Origin: Prochlorococcus sp. AH-716-J09 | Lineage (GTDB): Bacteria; Cyanobacteriota; Cyanobacteriia; PCC-6307; Cyanobiaceae | Reading direction: 5' to 3' | Assembly: GCA_028408915.1 (NCBI GenBank) | Contig: JAOOLS010000003.1 | Coordinates: 1-42,592 of the forward strand | Length of the DNA stretch: 42,592 nt | The notes under the pieces: generated by a model | Database searches by the model: none | Seen by the model: only the letters and a program-made list of their open reading frames with translations | What the model was told of the DNA's origin: nothing | Translations under genes and position numbers: made by a program | Shown: positions 16,729 through 24,536 of the stretch, one piece after another | How the letters are laid out: every line of letters begins with the position of its first letter | Numbering within the stretch: position 1 is the first letter of the stretch

Positions 16729-17724
16729 ATGACATCCATGAACATAGCTAAGAAAGCTTTGGTTCTCACTTCTGCAGTAGCCATTGCTGCTGGTACAAGT
16801 GTTCCTGGCACAAGTGTTTCTGCTAAAACAAGATTAAGTGGTGCTGGAGCATCATTCCCTGCCAAAATTTACACTCGTTGGTTCAAAGATTTAGCCTCTT
16901 CAGGTGGTCCAAGAGTTAATTACCAAGCTGTTGGTTCAGGCTCTGGAAGAAAAGCTTTTATTGATCAGACAGTGAACTTTGGTGCTTCTGATGATCCTAT
17001 GAAGGATAAAGATATAGCAAAGGTAACAAGAGGATTAGTACAGATTCCTATGGTTGGAGGAACTATTGCTTTTGGTTATAACTATGATTGTGATTTGAAA
17101 CTTACTCAAGAGCAAGCAGTAAGAGTTGCTATGGGTATGGTTAAAAACTGGAAAGAATTAGGCTGTAAATCAGGCAAGTTAACTTGGGCACATCGTTCTG
17201 ACGGATCAGGCACAACCAAAGCTTTTACTAACTCTATGGAAGCTTTTTCAAAAACTTGGACACTAGGAACAGGTAAATCAGTTAAGTGGCCAGCAGGCGT
17301 TGGAGCAAAAGGTAATTCAGGTGTAGCAGGTGTTATACAAAATACACCTGGTGCAATTGGTTATGTTAACCAGTCTTATATAAAAGGTAATGTTAAAGCC
17401 GCTGCACTTCAGAATCTTTCAGGTGAGTTTCTAAAACCATCTGTAGAAGCAGGAGCTAAGGCTCTTAATGGTATTACTCTAGATGAAAATCTTGCTGGTA
17501 AAAATCCTAATCCAACTGCAAAAGGAGCATACCCTATAGCTTCATTAACATGGATACTTGCTTATGAAGAGGGTAATGGTAGAAACACTAAAGCTATCAA
17601 ACAAGCCTTTAATACATTATTAAGTGATAAGTATCAAGATAAAGCTCCATCACTTGGATTTGTCCCCTTAAAAGGAGATATTCTTGAGAAGTCAAGAGCT
17701 GCTGTAAAAAGAATCGGTAAATAA
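16729..17724 (+). CDS. pstS: Phosphate-binding protein PstS
   Basis: The periplasmic phosphate-binding subunit of the Pst ABC transporter, 331 residues. The N-terminus is a signal peptide (AKKALVLTSAVAIAAGTSV). Phosphate-contact motifs are visible: SGAGASFPAKIYTRWF, QAVGSGSGRKAFID, NFGASDDPM, QIPMVGGTIAFGYN and HRSDGSGTTKAFT. The C-terminus is the usual family end. pstC, pstA and pstB are not in the window. The start at 16729 is the first ATG; a second ATG three codons on is possible. Candidate Pho boxes lie upstream and a strong terminator follows. It is usually among the most abundant proteins in phosphate-starved cells of this group. Confidence 0.96.
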   Translation: MTSMNIAKKALVLTSAVAIAAGTSVPGTSVSAKTRLSGAGASFPAKIYTRWFKDLASSGGPRVNYQAVGSGSGRKAFIDQTVNFGASDDPMKDKDIAKVTRGLVQIPMVGGTIAFGYNYDCDLKLTQEQAVRVAMGMVKNWKELGCKSGKLTWAHRSDGSGTTKAFTNSMEAFSKTWTLGTGKSVKWPAGVGAKGNSGVAGVIQNTPGAIGYVNQSYIKGNVKAAALQNLSGEFLKPSVEAGAKALNGITLDENLAGKNPNPTAKGAYPIASLTWILAYEEGNGRNTKAIKQAFNTLLSDKYQDKAPSLGFVPLKGDILEKSRAAVKRIGK

Positions 17725-17742
17725 ACCGTAAGACAATATTTA

Positions 17743-17772
17743 AAAGGAGGAATTTATTTCCTCCTTTTTTTT
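17743..17772 (+). terminator. Terminator of pstS
   Basis: AAAGGAGG (17743-17750) pairs with CCTCCTTT (17760-17767), loop of 9 nt, then T to 17772. The T tract overlaps the last codon of chrA on the other strand. Confidence 0.9.
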
Positions 17773-18997
17773 ATGCAAACAAATATTTTGACAAGCCTAA
17801 TATTAAAGAAAAAAGAATGAGTATGTATGTTGGAACTATTTTAAAAAAAGATAATAGTGTGGAGATTAAAACTATAAAAATAGAGCTAATTAAAAAGAAT
17901 TTTGATGAAAAACTATCTTCAATTAAATTAAATCCAGAGAAAATAACTGCTCCAGGAATTGTATTGATCACTCCTTCGATAAAGTAATTAATTGATTTAA
18001 TTCTGTTTTTTATAAAGCCTTTTCCAAAAACAAAAATCAATATAAAACTTGGTAAAAAAATTGCAAAAGTTGATATAAATGAATACTTTAAAGCTTCATT
18101 TATTCCTCCGATCGAAAACCCTGCTTTATATCCAATAAAACTTGTAATTAATAAGACAGGCCCAGGTGTTATTTGGCTAATCATTATTCCATCTATAAAT
18201 TCATTATTTGTTAACCATCCTTGCGAGATAACATAATCACTCATAAGAGGAATGATTACTAATCCACCTCCAAAAATAAAAAGTCCCGATTTAAAGAAGA
18301 AAAAAAACAGATTAAGGTAATCTACTAAAAACTTTGAGGTTATAGACTCTCTTAAAAAATTATAAAACTTTGATATATCTAAAAAGACCGAGCTAATCAA
18401 AAATGAGGTTGTTGAAAATATAGATAAAGGGACCAAGCTATAAAAAATATTTTTGAATTTCTTTAAAAATATATTTATCAATCCTGCAATACTAAGAATT
18501 GTTATGAGTGGAAATTGAATACTATTATATTTAGCAAATATAAGTAGAAATAATATTGAGCTGGAGAATAATATTCGATCAAACTTTAATCTTTTTTTTA
18601 ATAGAACTAATGAGAATGAAAAAATTATCCCTGCAATAATAGGCGGATTAAAATAAATTAAATCTGTTAAGAATTTTGATCCAGAACCAATTTGCCAAAA
18701 AAAACTAAGAGCTAATACTGAAATGAATCCTGGGATAATGAAACTTATACCTGATATCAATCCACCAAGATAACCATTGATTTTAAGACCTATATATATT
18801 GCCAATTGAGTAGATATTGGTCCTGGAAGTATTTGACATAATCCAATACCTTTTTCAAAAGATTGATTTGATATCAATTTTTTATTATTTATAAGTTCAT
18901 CTTCGAATAAGGAAATATGAGCATAGGGTCCTCCAAAACTTAAAATACCAATTTTTAGGAAAGTTTTTGCAAGTTCAATTAAGGATATTTTTGCCAT
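17771..18997 (-). CDS. chrA: Chromate-transporter family protein ChrA
   Basis: An integral membrane protein of 408 residues with two CHR half-domains. Half one has the signature [21 protein letters not shown] with [18 protein letters not shown]. Half two has [18 protein letters not shown] with [22 protein letters not shown]. Each half has about five or six helices. Family members export chromate or related oxyanions. It follows arsJ by 30 nt on the same strand, so an oxyanion role (arsenate, phosphate or chromate) in the same operon is likely. The actual substrate in picocyanobacteria is not known to me. Confidence 0.9.
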   Translation of the reverse strand: MAKISLIELAKTFLKIGILSFGGPYAHISLFEDELINNKKLISNQSFEKGIGLCQILPGPISTQLAIYIGLKINGYLGGLISGISFIIPGFISVLALSFFWQIGSGSKFLTDLIYFNPPIIAGIIFSFSLVLLKKRLKFDRILFSSSILFLLIFAKYNSIQFPLITILSIAGLINIFLKKFKNIFYSLVPLSIFSTTSFLISSVFLDISKFYNFLRESITSKFLVDYLNLFFFFFKSGLFIFGGGLVIIPLMSDYVISQGWLTNNEFIDGIMISQITPGPVLLITSFIGYKAGFSIGGINEALKYSFISTFAIFLPSFILIFVFGKGFIKNRIKSINYFIEGVINTIPGAVIFSGFNLIEDSFSSKFFLISSIFIVLISTLLSFFKIVPTYILILFSLILGLSKYLFA

Positions 18998-19027
18998 TAA
19001 AATATTCTAATTCCTAAAAATTAGTCT

Positions 19028-20287
19028 TTATGGAGCTGATAAGCTTTGTTTGATTGATGGTAATTTAAGACTCGAAATCCAAGATAAGAATATTAAAAGT
19101 GATGAAAAATAAAGACAATATTGAAGACCAATACTCGGATTTCTCCCAATCATAAATAGTAAGCCAGATAGTAATGTTCCAACTAGTCTTCCAGCAGCAT
19201 TTGCCATGTAATAGAAGCCAACATTTAAACTGACTTTTTCATTATCAGAGTAGGCCAAAATCATATAAGAATGTGTAGAGGAATTCATTGCAAAAACAAA
19301 TCCAAAAATAGTAAGTCCTAAAATTATTGCTATTGATGGAGAACTTTCTCTCCATAATGCGACTCCTATCAAAGATGGTATTACCATTAATACGGCACTC
19401 CAAAATTGGATAGCTTTACGATCTGGACTTTCTTTCTGGCCCCATATCTTTCTAATTGCTGGAGCAGAAGCCTGAACAATTCCATAACCTATTACCCAGG
19501 CCCCAAGAAATAATCCTATTTCCATATAGTCCCAACCAAATGCCATATCTAGGAATACTGGAAGAGCTACAACAAACCAAACATCTCTTGCTCCAAAAAG
19601 AAAGAATCTTGCTGCAGAAAGAATATTTATGGCATTTGATTTTGAAAAAAGATCATTAAAAGCTGGTTTGGTTTTCATCTTGCCAATTTCTCCAGGTAAA
19701 ATTAATGTCAATAAAAAGGCTAAGCAGAGTCCAAAACCCATAATTCCTACAGCATTATTGAATCCAAATAACTTATATAAAAGTCCACCCAAGAAAAAAC
19801 CAACTCCCTTAAGAGCATTTTTAGATCCAGTTAAAATAGCAACCCATTTAAAAAGTTGTTTTTGGCCAGTATCATTGCCATCATTTGTCTCTGGGACTAC
19901 TGTCTTAACAGCACTTTTAGCACTCATTTTGTTTAAATCTTTTGCTATTCCACTAACTGCTTGAGCAACCATAACGTATGCGACACTAAAAATTACCGGC
20001 CAATCTTCCTTAACTGGAATAAGCATAAAAAGAGCGATGATTTGCAGGATAGTCCCAATCCATAAAGTAAGCCTTAATCCATATCTTGCTCCTATCCAGC
20101 CACCATAAAGATTAGTAATTATTCCAAAAAACTCATAAAAAAGGAAAAGTAAAGCAATTTGTAGAGTTGTGTAACCTAGCTCATGAAAGTGACCAACAAC
20201 TAATAATCTTAATGCGCCGTCAGTAAGCGTGAATGCCCAATAGTTTGCTGTTACAACACTATATTGTTGAATATTAGATAACTTCAT
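19028..20287 (-). CDS. arsJ: ArsJ, organoarsenical efflux MFS transporter
   Basis: A 419-residue major-facilitator permease with about 11-12 helices. The start QYSVVTANYWAFTLTDGALRLLVVGHFHELGY, the loop YGGWIGARYGLRLTLW and the stretch GIAKDLNKMSAKSAVK are typical of ArsJ. It exports 1-arseno-3-phosphoglycerate, the unstable product the neighbouring GAPDH makes when arsenate replaces phosphate. The GAPDH gene ends only 11 nt upstream, so the two are co-transcribed. Together they remove arsenate, which phosphate-scavenging cells take up by mistake. Confidence 0.88.
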   Translation of the reverse strand: MKLSNIQQYSVVTANYWAFTLTDGALRLLVVGHFHELGYTTLQIALLFLFYEFFGIITNLYGGWIGARYGLRLTLWIGTILQIIALFMLIPVKEDWPVIFSVAYVMVAQAVSGIAKDLNKMSAKSAVKTVVPETNDGNDTGQKQLFKWVAILTGSKNALKGVGFFLGGLLYKLFGFNNAVGIMGFGLCLAFLLTLILPGEIGKMKTKPAFNDLFSKSNAINILSAARFFLFGARDVWFVVALPVFLDMAFGWDYMEIGLFLGAWVIGYGIVQASAPAIRKIWGQKESPDRKAIQFWSAVLMVIPSLIGVALWRESSPSIAIILGLTIFGFVFAMNSSTHSYMILAYSDNEKVSLNVGFYYMANAAGRLVGTLLSGLLFMIGRNPSIGLQYCLYFSSLLIFLSWISSLKLPSIKQSLSAP

Positions 20288-20298
20288 AAAGACATAAA

Positions 20299-21321
20299 TT
20301 AAATCTCTTTTTTGATTACATATTCAGTAAGATCTGCAAGTCTGCAGCTGTAACCCCACTCGTTGTCATACCAAGCGTATATCTTTAATAAATTTGAATT
20401 AACAACCATAGTTGATAAACTATCAACTATTGAACTTCTAGAGTCATTTACATAATCTGCAGAAACTAAAGGTCTTTCCTCGTAGCCAAGAATTCCTTTT
20501 AAATAAGTTTCTGAAGCTTCCTTTAGTGCCATATTCACTTGTTCAGTTGTCACTTCTTTATTTAATTCAAAAACTGCATCTGTTAAAGAACCATTAAGTA
20601 GAGGAACTCTTACTGCATGTCCATTTAATTTTCCTTTTAATTCTGGAAAGATCTCAGCGATAGCTTTAGCAGATCCAGTGGTAGTAGGTATTAAACTTTG
20701 CATACATCCTCTTGCTCTCCTCAGATCACTTTTATAAAAATCTACAGGAACTTGAGTGTTCGTTACATCGTGAATAGTTGTAATAGCACCGTGTTTAATA
20801 GAAAAATTTTCATTAATTACCTTTACTATCGGAGCTAAACAATTTGTAGTGCAGGATGCTGCAGTTACTAATTTATGTTTGGAAGGGTCATAAAGACTTT
20901 GATTTATACCGTAAACAATATTCAGTGATTCAGCTTCTGCAACAATTCCTTTGACTGGACAAGCTACTATTACTCTTTTCATCCCAAGAGTATCAAAATA
21001 GGGATTTAGTTTGTCTGGCTTTTTATTCTTTCCTGTACATTCCAAAATAATATCTACAGAAGATTTTTCCCAAGGAACATCAAGGTAATTTTTAAAAGAT
21101 GTGTAGGTTAATTTCTTTCCATCAATTATTATTTCTTCTTCTTTAACCTTTATATCTTTCACCCATCTACCATGGACTGAATCGAATTCGAGTAAATGCG
21201 CAGCAGCATTCGAATCTCCTGCTATCTCATTTATATGAGTTATTTCTATATCAGCTCTATCCCATAATGCTCTGAAAACTAATCTGCCAATTCTTCCAAA
21301 ACCATTAATTCCAATTTTCAT
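20299..21321 (-). CDS. ArsJ-associated glyceraldehyde-3-phosphate dehydrogenase
   Basis: A 340-residue NAD-dependent GAPDH. The Rossmann start [19 protein letters not shown], the active-site SCTTNC with Cys157, and the HDVTNTQ and YDNEWGYS motifs are all present. In arsenate resistance this enzyme makes 1-arseno-3-phosphoglycerate for ArsJ to export. It is shorter and different in sequence style from the Calvin-cycle Gap2, which is not in this window. The ATG at 21321 is preferred to a GTG one codon upstream. It starts the gap-arsJ-chrA unit, just downstream of the ArsR palindrome. Confidence 0.88.
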   Translation of the reverse strand: MKIGINGFGRIGRLVFRALWDRADIEITHINEIAGDSNAAAHLLEFDSVHGRWVKDIKVKEEEIIIDGKKLTYTSFKNYLDVPWEKSSVDIILECTGKNKKPDKLNPYFDTLGMKRVIVACPVKGIVAEAESLNIVYGINQSLYDPSKHKLVTAASCTTNCLAPIVKVINENFSIKHGAITTIHDVTNTQVPVDFYKSDLRRARGCMQSLIPTTTGSAKAIAEIFPELKGKLNGHAVRVPLLNGSLTDAVFELNKEVTTEQVNMALKEASETYLKGILGYEERPLVSADYVNDSRSSIVDSLSTMVVNSNLLKIYAWYDNEWGYSCRLADLTEYVIKKEI

Positions 21322-21347
21322 CACTGTTGAAATTTTCTATATTAATT

Positions 21348-21371
21348 ATACATCAAAATATTTTGATGTAT
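21348..21371. promoter_or_regulatory. ArsR operator: perfect 24-bp palindrome
   Basis: Each half reads ATACATCAAAAT; together they form a perfect inverted repeat with the ATCAA/TTGAT core of ArsR-family sites. It lies 27 nt before the GAPDH start and 69 nt before arsR, so one dimer could control both directions. Confidence 0.8.
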
Positions 21372-21439
21372 CAAGTTGTTTTGATTAATGAAATCTTTTT
21401 TATTTAAGCTATATTTAGGAAAATTTAATTACTTTAAAA

Positions 21440-21760
21440 TTGTTAAAAAATATTAGCAAAGTAAAAAAAGAAGATATATCTAAGTTGATGGTTTCATTTT
21501 CTGATCCTTTTAGGCTAGAAATAATAGACCTAATGATGGAGGGAGAAGTTTGTGTTTGCGATATTATGAAATTAACTAAGTTATCTCAATCCAGAATTTC
21601 ATATCACATAAAAATTTTGAAGGAAGCTGGTCTTATCTCAGACAGACAAGAAGGTAGATGGGTCTACTACAGCCTAAATAAAGAATCTCTCTTTTTGATC
21701 AAGGAATGGATAACTTCTTTGACAGATTATTCTTCAAATAAAAAACGTTGCTGTGAATAA
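21440..21760 (+). CDS. arsR: Arsenic-responsive repressor ArsR
   Basis: A 106-residue winged-helix repressor. The As(III) site EVCVCDIMKLT in helix alpha-3 has the two family cysteines, and a second CC pair is near the C-terminus (KKRCCE). The recognition helix is LSQSRISYHIKILKEAGLIS and the wing is DRQEGRWVYYSL. It would release the palindrome at 21348 when arsenite or a similar metal binds. It is divergent from gap-arsJ-chrA. No ATG starts the domain; a TTG at 21440 gives the normal length, while the first ATG (21488) would cut into the fold. Confidence 0.85.
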   Translation: MLKNISKVKKEDISKLMVSFSDPFRLEIIDLMMEGEVCVCDIMKLTKLSQSRISYHIKILKEAGLISDRQEGRWVYYSLNKESLFLIKEWITSLTDYSSNKKRCCE

Positions 21761-21778
21761 ATTATATTTTAGATTTTA

Positions 21779-21985
21779 TTAATTAACTTCTGATTCCCTG
21801 TCATAAGTCATTCCTGATTGTTCCATCCACTCAGCTTTAGTTTTGCAATTTTGTTTGTGATTAAAGATGTGAAAACCTTCAATAATAATCATTATGGATA
21901 GAAGCAAAACAGGAATAAAATATACAGGTGAAGATATTACTTCTTTATATTTGATTTGAGAAATGAATTCCTTGTATTTAAACAT
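21779..21985 (-). CDS. Small membrane protein of unknown function
   Basis: This protein has 68 residues. A polar start (MFKYKEFISQIKYKEVIS) leads to one strong membrane helix (VYFIPVLLLSIMIIIEGFHIF) and a hydrophilic tail with one Cys (KQNCKTKAEWMEQSGMTYDRE). The tail should face one side of the membrane as a small domain. It converges on arsR. The function is not recognised. Confidence 0.5.
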   Translation of the reverse strand: MFKYKEFISQIKYKEVISSPVYFIPVLLLSIMIIIEGFHIFNHKQNCKTKAEWMEQSGMTYDRESEVN

Positions 21986-22103
21986 CCCTACAAATTCTAA
22001 TTAATAAATAATATTCACCTATGGTTAAGTAAAGTTAAAGAAAAAATCTTTTTAAAAAATTTAGTTTAAGGATGTTTACTTAAAAAAAATAAAACCTTTC
22101 TAA

Positions 22104-22202
22104 ATGAACCTTTTGATAATATTTTTTCTATGTTGGATATTTGCTCTGATTTTTTCCGCTAAAGTTGGAAGATTTGGTGGCCCCTCCAAGAGCCCCTCCT
22201 GA
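22104..22202 (+). CDS. 32-aa membrane micro-ORF ending in the GCCCCTC repeats
   Basis: Reads MNLLIIFFLCWIFALIFSAK and then VGRFGGPSKSPS. It has one hydrophobic helix. Its last codons are the GCCCCTC pair itself, so either the repeat overlaps a real gene end or an older gene was cut at the arm region. Small size keeps confidence low. Confidence 0.35.
   Translation: MNLLIIFFLCWIFALIFSAKVGRFGGPSKSPS
22180..22200 (+). repeat. Segment A right repeat pair (GCCCCTC)
   Basis: GCCCCTCC at 22180 and 22192, 12-nt period. Same sequence, period and orientation as the left pair at 8930/8942. Confidence 0.75.
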
Positions 22203-22325
22203 CTAATATCATTTAATATCATGCAATAGAAGATTGCAATACGCTATCTCAAATTGGTTACTACAACTACTATTTATTCAAGCTATAACTTAAGTCTCAA
22301 GAATATCTCAAAAATACTTCCCAAT

Positions 22326-22369
22326 GCTTTGGGAGCACTAGGTCGCAGGTTCGAATCCTGTCGCCCCGA
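22326..22369 (+). pseudogene. Scar B: tRNA-Pro 3' half
   Basis: Identical to the intact tRNA from GCTTTGGGAGCAC through the discriminator base. The match continues into the flank (TCAGTTAT-GCAGTAG). The 5' half is absent. Confidence 0.93.
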
Positions 22370-22420
22370 TCAGTTATTGCAGTAGTTCTCGAATATTTGT
22401 TAGCAATCTTAAATGAGAAA

Positions 22421-22442
22421 GGAGCGCTAGAAGGAGCGCTAG
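22421..22442 (+). repeat. Segment B left repeat pair (GGAGCGCTAG)
   Basis: Copies are at 22421-22430 and 22433-22442, starting 52 nt after the scar B discriminator base. Confidence 0.8.
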
Positions 22443-22476
22443 TATCTTCGAAGATTCTGAAAAGGTGCTTAATTTC

Positions 22477-22590
22477 TTACTTATAAGTATTGAGTAATGC
22501 AATATAAATTCCCAACAATACTAATATTGCTACACCTAAACCAATAACTGTATTTGGTTGATTATTCCAAAGCCCCTGAAAATATTCCAT
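22477..22590 (-). CDS. 37-aa membrane protein, family copy 1
   Basis: Begins MEYFQGLWNNQPNTVIGLGV, followed by the helix AILVLLGIYIALLNTYK. Near-identical in design to the 31151 ORF (MEFLTNYWNNQPTTVVGIGV), and related at its C-terminal half to 32094. Conservation of the W-N-N-Q-P start, the helix and the length supports a real gene. It probably inserts once in a membrane. The function is unknown. Confidence 0.65.
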   Translation of the reverse strand: MEYFQGLWNNQPNTVIGLGVAILVLLGIYIALLNTYK

Positions 22591-22661
22591 GAAAAATTTA
22601 CTCTTTACCTAAGAAGACTATAGAAAATAATTGTGGAGAAATAGAAAAGGATGACGAAGCA

Positions 22662-22928
22662 ATGGGAAAGTCAATAAAAGATTTAACTTTGTCTTATATG
22701 GACAAACTAGGCGTGCTTTGGGATGATAAAAAAAAGGAAAAAAATTTGATTACTAAATTGGATGATACCTCTTGGCAGAAAGAGTTCTTGGAGATGAAGT
22801 CACATTCAACTTCAGATGTAAGACTTCTAATGCAAGGTGCAAAAGGATTCAGAGATGCTTGGCATTTAGGTTCTCTGCATGAGGAATACAAAATCATGAA
22901 ACGTCGAGAGCACCAACAACAGCAGTAA
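22662..22928 (+). CDS. Small charged protein in segment B
   Basis: This protein has 88 residues and is soluble, with many Lys, Asp and Glu. The start MGKSIKDLTLSYMDKLGVLWD follows AAGGA by nine bases. The middle (KFLEM-like helix, SDVRLLMQGAKGFRDAWHLG) looks globular and the end is KRREHQQQQ. No family is recognised. It lies just upstream of the structured RNA. Confidence 0.55.
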   Translation: MGKSIKDLTLSYMDKLGVLWDDKKKEKNLITKLDDTSWQKEFLEMKSHSTSDVRLLMQGAKGFRDAWHLGSLHEEYKIMKRREHQQQQ

Positions 22929-23011
22929 CTAAATAACGAAGACCAAAACACAAAAAATCAAATTAAGAATAAAGCTTAAGGTTTTAGAAGTAAATTTTAT
23001 AAACAAAAAAA

Positions 23012-23196
23012 GGGCGTTAGATTCGCCCTCAATAAAAAAGCGTGATAATCCCCATCACCCAGCCTTTTAAAAATACTAGCACTACATATAGTGTTTGTAA
23101 GTAACAAAAATTACCTATCGATGGGGTTGTTTGTGCCTTTTTAATTTGTCATGATAGAAATCCCCATCATCCAGGCTCGCAAGGGTCTTTTTTTTT
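23012..23196 (+). ncRNA. Structured RNA, copy 1 (near-copy at 38258-38441)
   Basis: A non-coding region whose reverse complement recurs at 38258-38441 with most bases the same. It begins with hairpin GGGCG/CGCCC (23012-23028). It then has AATCCCCATCACCCAGCC, a central GATGGGGTTGTTTG, and a second AATCCCCATCATCCAGGC. It ends in a terminator: GGCTC-GCAA-GGGTC then T9 (23174-23196). The central GATGGGG can pair with either CCCCATC. In the other copy the terminator is GGCTC-GTAA-GAGTC, so pairing and the GNRA loop are kept. The transcript start is unknown; it might begin near 23095 after ACATATAGTG. Confidence 0.75.
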
Positions 23197-23314
23197 GCCT
23201 GTCATAACAAATATGTGAAGGATTCAAAAAGTAACATAATAACAGTCTCAGTAGATACACAAAAATTCCATCACAAAGTATTAGGATAGCTTTACTGAAG
23301 TTACGGTATTCAAT

Positions 23315-23563
23315 ATGTCACTAAAAAATCAAACTAATGGTATTTATCCTTGGGATTATCAAATAGGAGATGATAATTTCCAATTAGAGCCTTGGATTCT
23401 AGAGAAAGGAAAAGAATATGTGTCTATTGAGAAAAATATAGATAACAAAGGGTTTTTTTATTTACAAAAGAATGCTGAGAAACGTCTTTCTCTCAACGCC
23501 ATACAAATAAAATCGACGTATAACCATTTGATGAATTTTGGATATAAGTTGCGAATTAGCTAG
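23315..23563 (+). CDS. Small protein of unknown function
   Basis: This protein has 82 residues. MSLKNQTNGIYPWDYQIGDD, then QLEPWILEKGKEYVSIEKN, then a basic C-terminal helix (KSTYNHLMNFGYKLRIS). It is soluble and mixed alpha/beta by look. It follows the structured RNA by 118 nt. No family is recognised. Confidence 0.5.
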   Translation: MSLKNQTNGIYPWDYQIGDDNFQLEPWILEKGKEYVSIEKNIDNKGFFYLQKNAEKRLSLNAIQIKSTYNHLMNFGYKLRIS

Positions 23564-23714
23564 TTCTAATTTTTAAAACTAAATTTTAGCGGTATTTAAC
23601 TTTGGTTTTACAAAATCAAATAAGAATAAGAAATGATTTATAGGTGTTGAATCAAAAACTAATAATTTGTTTTAAATAATAAAAATCTATTATTAAGTTA
23701 TTAATTTACAAAAA

Positions 23715-23855
23715 ATGGAAATAACTTTTAAAGAAGATACCTCATTAGGCTTAGAGTCCTACGATGATTTAGGTTTTAATTCTGAAGAAGAGCTTCAATT
23801 AGAAATTTCAAAACTTATTAAAATTAGACCTGAATTTGAAAATAATCTAAATTAA
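23715..23855 (+). CDS. Acidic micro-protein, 46 aa
   Basis: Reads MEITFKEDTSLGLESYDDLG and then FNSEEELQLEISKLIKIRPE, ending FENNLN. It is strongly acidic and helical in the second half. It lies 150 nt after the 23315 gene in the same direction. No family is recognised. Confidence 0.45.
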   Translation: MEITFKEDTSLGLESYDDLGFNSEEELQLEISKLIKIRPEFENNLN

Positions 23856-23928
23856 ATTTCATAATCGAGTGTAATTCAATAAAAAGTTAAAACGAGAATT
23901 AATAGCTATTAATAAATAAAGGATATTA

Positions 23929-24078
23929 ATGCACCTAAAAATAAATATAAATTTTTTAGAAAAATATTTAGCAAATTTTGTAAATGATATTGAATATAAG
24001 AGGATTACAAAAAAATTAAAAGAATATGATTTAATGGCGGACGTTGATGATCAAAGATTTCATCATTTTTGTTCTTAA
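23929..24078 (+). CDS. Micro-protein, 49 aa
   Basis: Begins MHLKININFLEKYLANFVND; it ends in ADVDDQRFHHFCS. AAGGA lies six bases upstream of the ATG, a good ribosome site for this genome. Soluble, helical, with a His-His-x-Cys tail. No family is recognised. Confidence 0.45.
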   Translation: MHLKININFLEKYLANFVNDIEYKRITKKLKEYDLMADVDDQRFHHFCS

Positions 24079-24151
24079 ATTTTAGTGTATGGTCGAGATT
24101 GAAAAATATCATTTTTACTACCTAGTTAATATTAGGCACTAGGTCGTTGAG

Positions 24152-24173
24152 GGGAGCGCTAGGGGGAGCGCTA
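24152..24173 (+). repeat. Segment B right repeat pair (GGAGCGCTAG)
   Basis: GGAGCGCTAG at 24152 and GGAGCGCTAA at 24164, matching the left pair. Just before it, GCACTAGGTCG (about 24137) equals 11 nt of tRNA-Pro. Confidence 0.8.
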
Positions 24174-24298
24174 AGTTCTATAAACATCTTGTATGATCTT
24201 CGAAGATTTAGCAATAAGCTGTCTCAAACTCGTTCCACTCTCTACAATTAGTTAAGACTATAACTAAAGTCTCAAGGTTTTCTTAAAAATAACGCCCA

Positions 24299-24344
24299 GT
24301 ACTTTGGGAGCAATAGGTCGCAGGTTCGAATCCTGTCGCCCCGA
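24299..24344 (+). pseudogene. Scar C: tRNA-Pro 3' half
   Basis: Matches from GT-CTTTGGGAGCA to the discriminator base with two substitutions in the anticodon stem. The flank after it differs from all other scars. Confidence 0.92.
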
Positions 24345-24368
24345 CCATTTAAAAACCAAATCATACTA

Positions 24369-24393
24369 GCGAGTTACCCAGACTCGCTTTTTT
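24369..24393 (+). terminator. Terminator after scar C
   Basis: GCGAGT (24369-24374) pairs with ACTCGC (24382-24387), followed by T6. It may be the old terminator of a tRNA-Pro. Confidence 0.75.
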
Positions 24394-24421
24394 ATTACTT
24401 TTACTTGTTAGATCATAGCAG

Positions 24422-24441
24422 CCAACAAATAGTCAACAAAT
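24422..24441 (+). repeat. Segment C left repeat pair (CCAACAAAT)
   Basis: CCAACAAAT at 24422-24430 and TCAACAAAT at 24433-24441, 78 nt after the scar end; the extra length is the terminator. Confidence 0.8.
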
Positions 24442-24536
24442 TTCAATAAAGATGTCTTTCTGTAATTAAAGATCAAAATTTATTTACTTATTCAATATTT
24501 GCAACTATAAATAATTAAATTAAAAAATTTTCTTAG

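Larger units (their letters stand above)
8877..22325. mobile_element. Segment A: phosphate/arsenate cassette between tRNA-Pro and scar B
   Basis: A 13.4-kb stretch bounded by the intact tRNA-Pro and a displaced 3'-half copy at 22326. GCCCCTC pairs with 12-nt period lie 54 nt after the tRNA (8930 and 8942) and 134 nt before the scar (22180 and 22192), all in the same orientation. The cargo is phoB-phoR, a phytase-like enzyme, a porin, pstS, chrA, arsJ, GAPDH, arsR and small genes. No recombinase is present. It may be an old integration now fixed, since many Prochlorococcus carry this gene cluster. Confidence 0.6.
22370..24298. mobile_element. Segment B between scars B and C
   Basis: About 1.9 kb. 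GGAGCGCTAG pairs lie at 22421/22433 and 24152/24164 (12-nt period, same orientation). It carries four small ORFs, one 37-aa membrane protein and a structured RNA. No recombinase is present. The last 95 nt before scar C resemble the last 95 nt of segment A (both contain GTCTCAAG and AAAAATA before the core), so A and B have related ends but different repeats. Confidence 0.7.
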
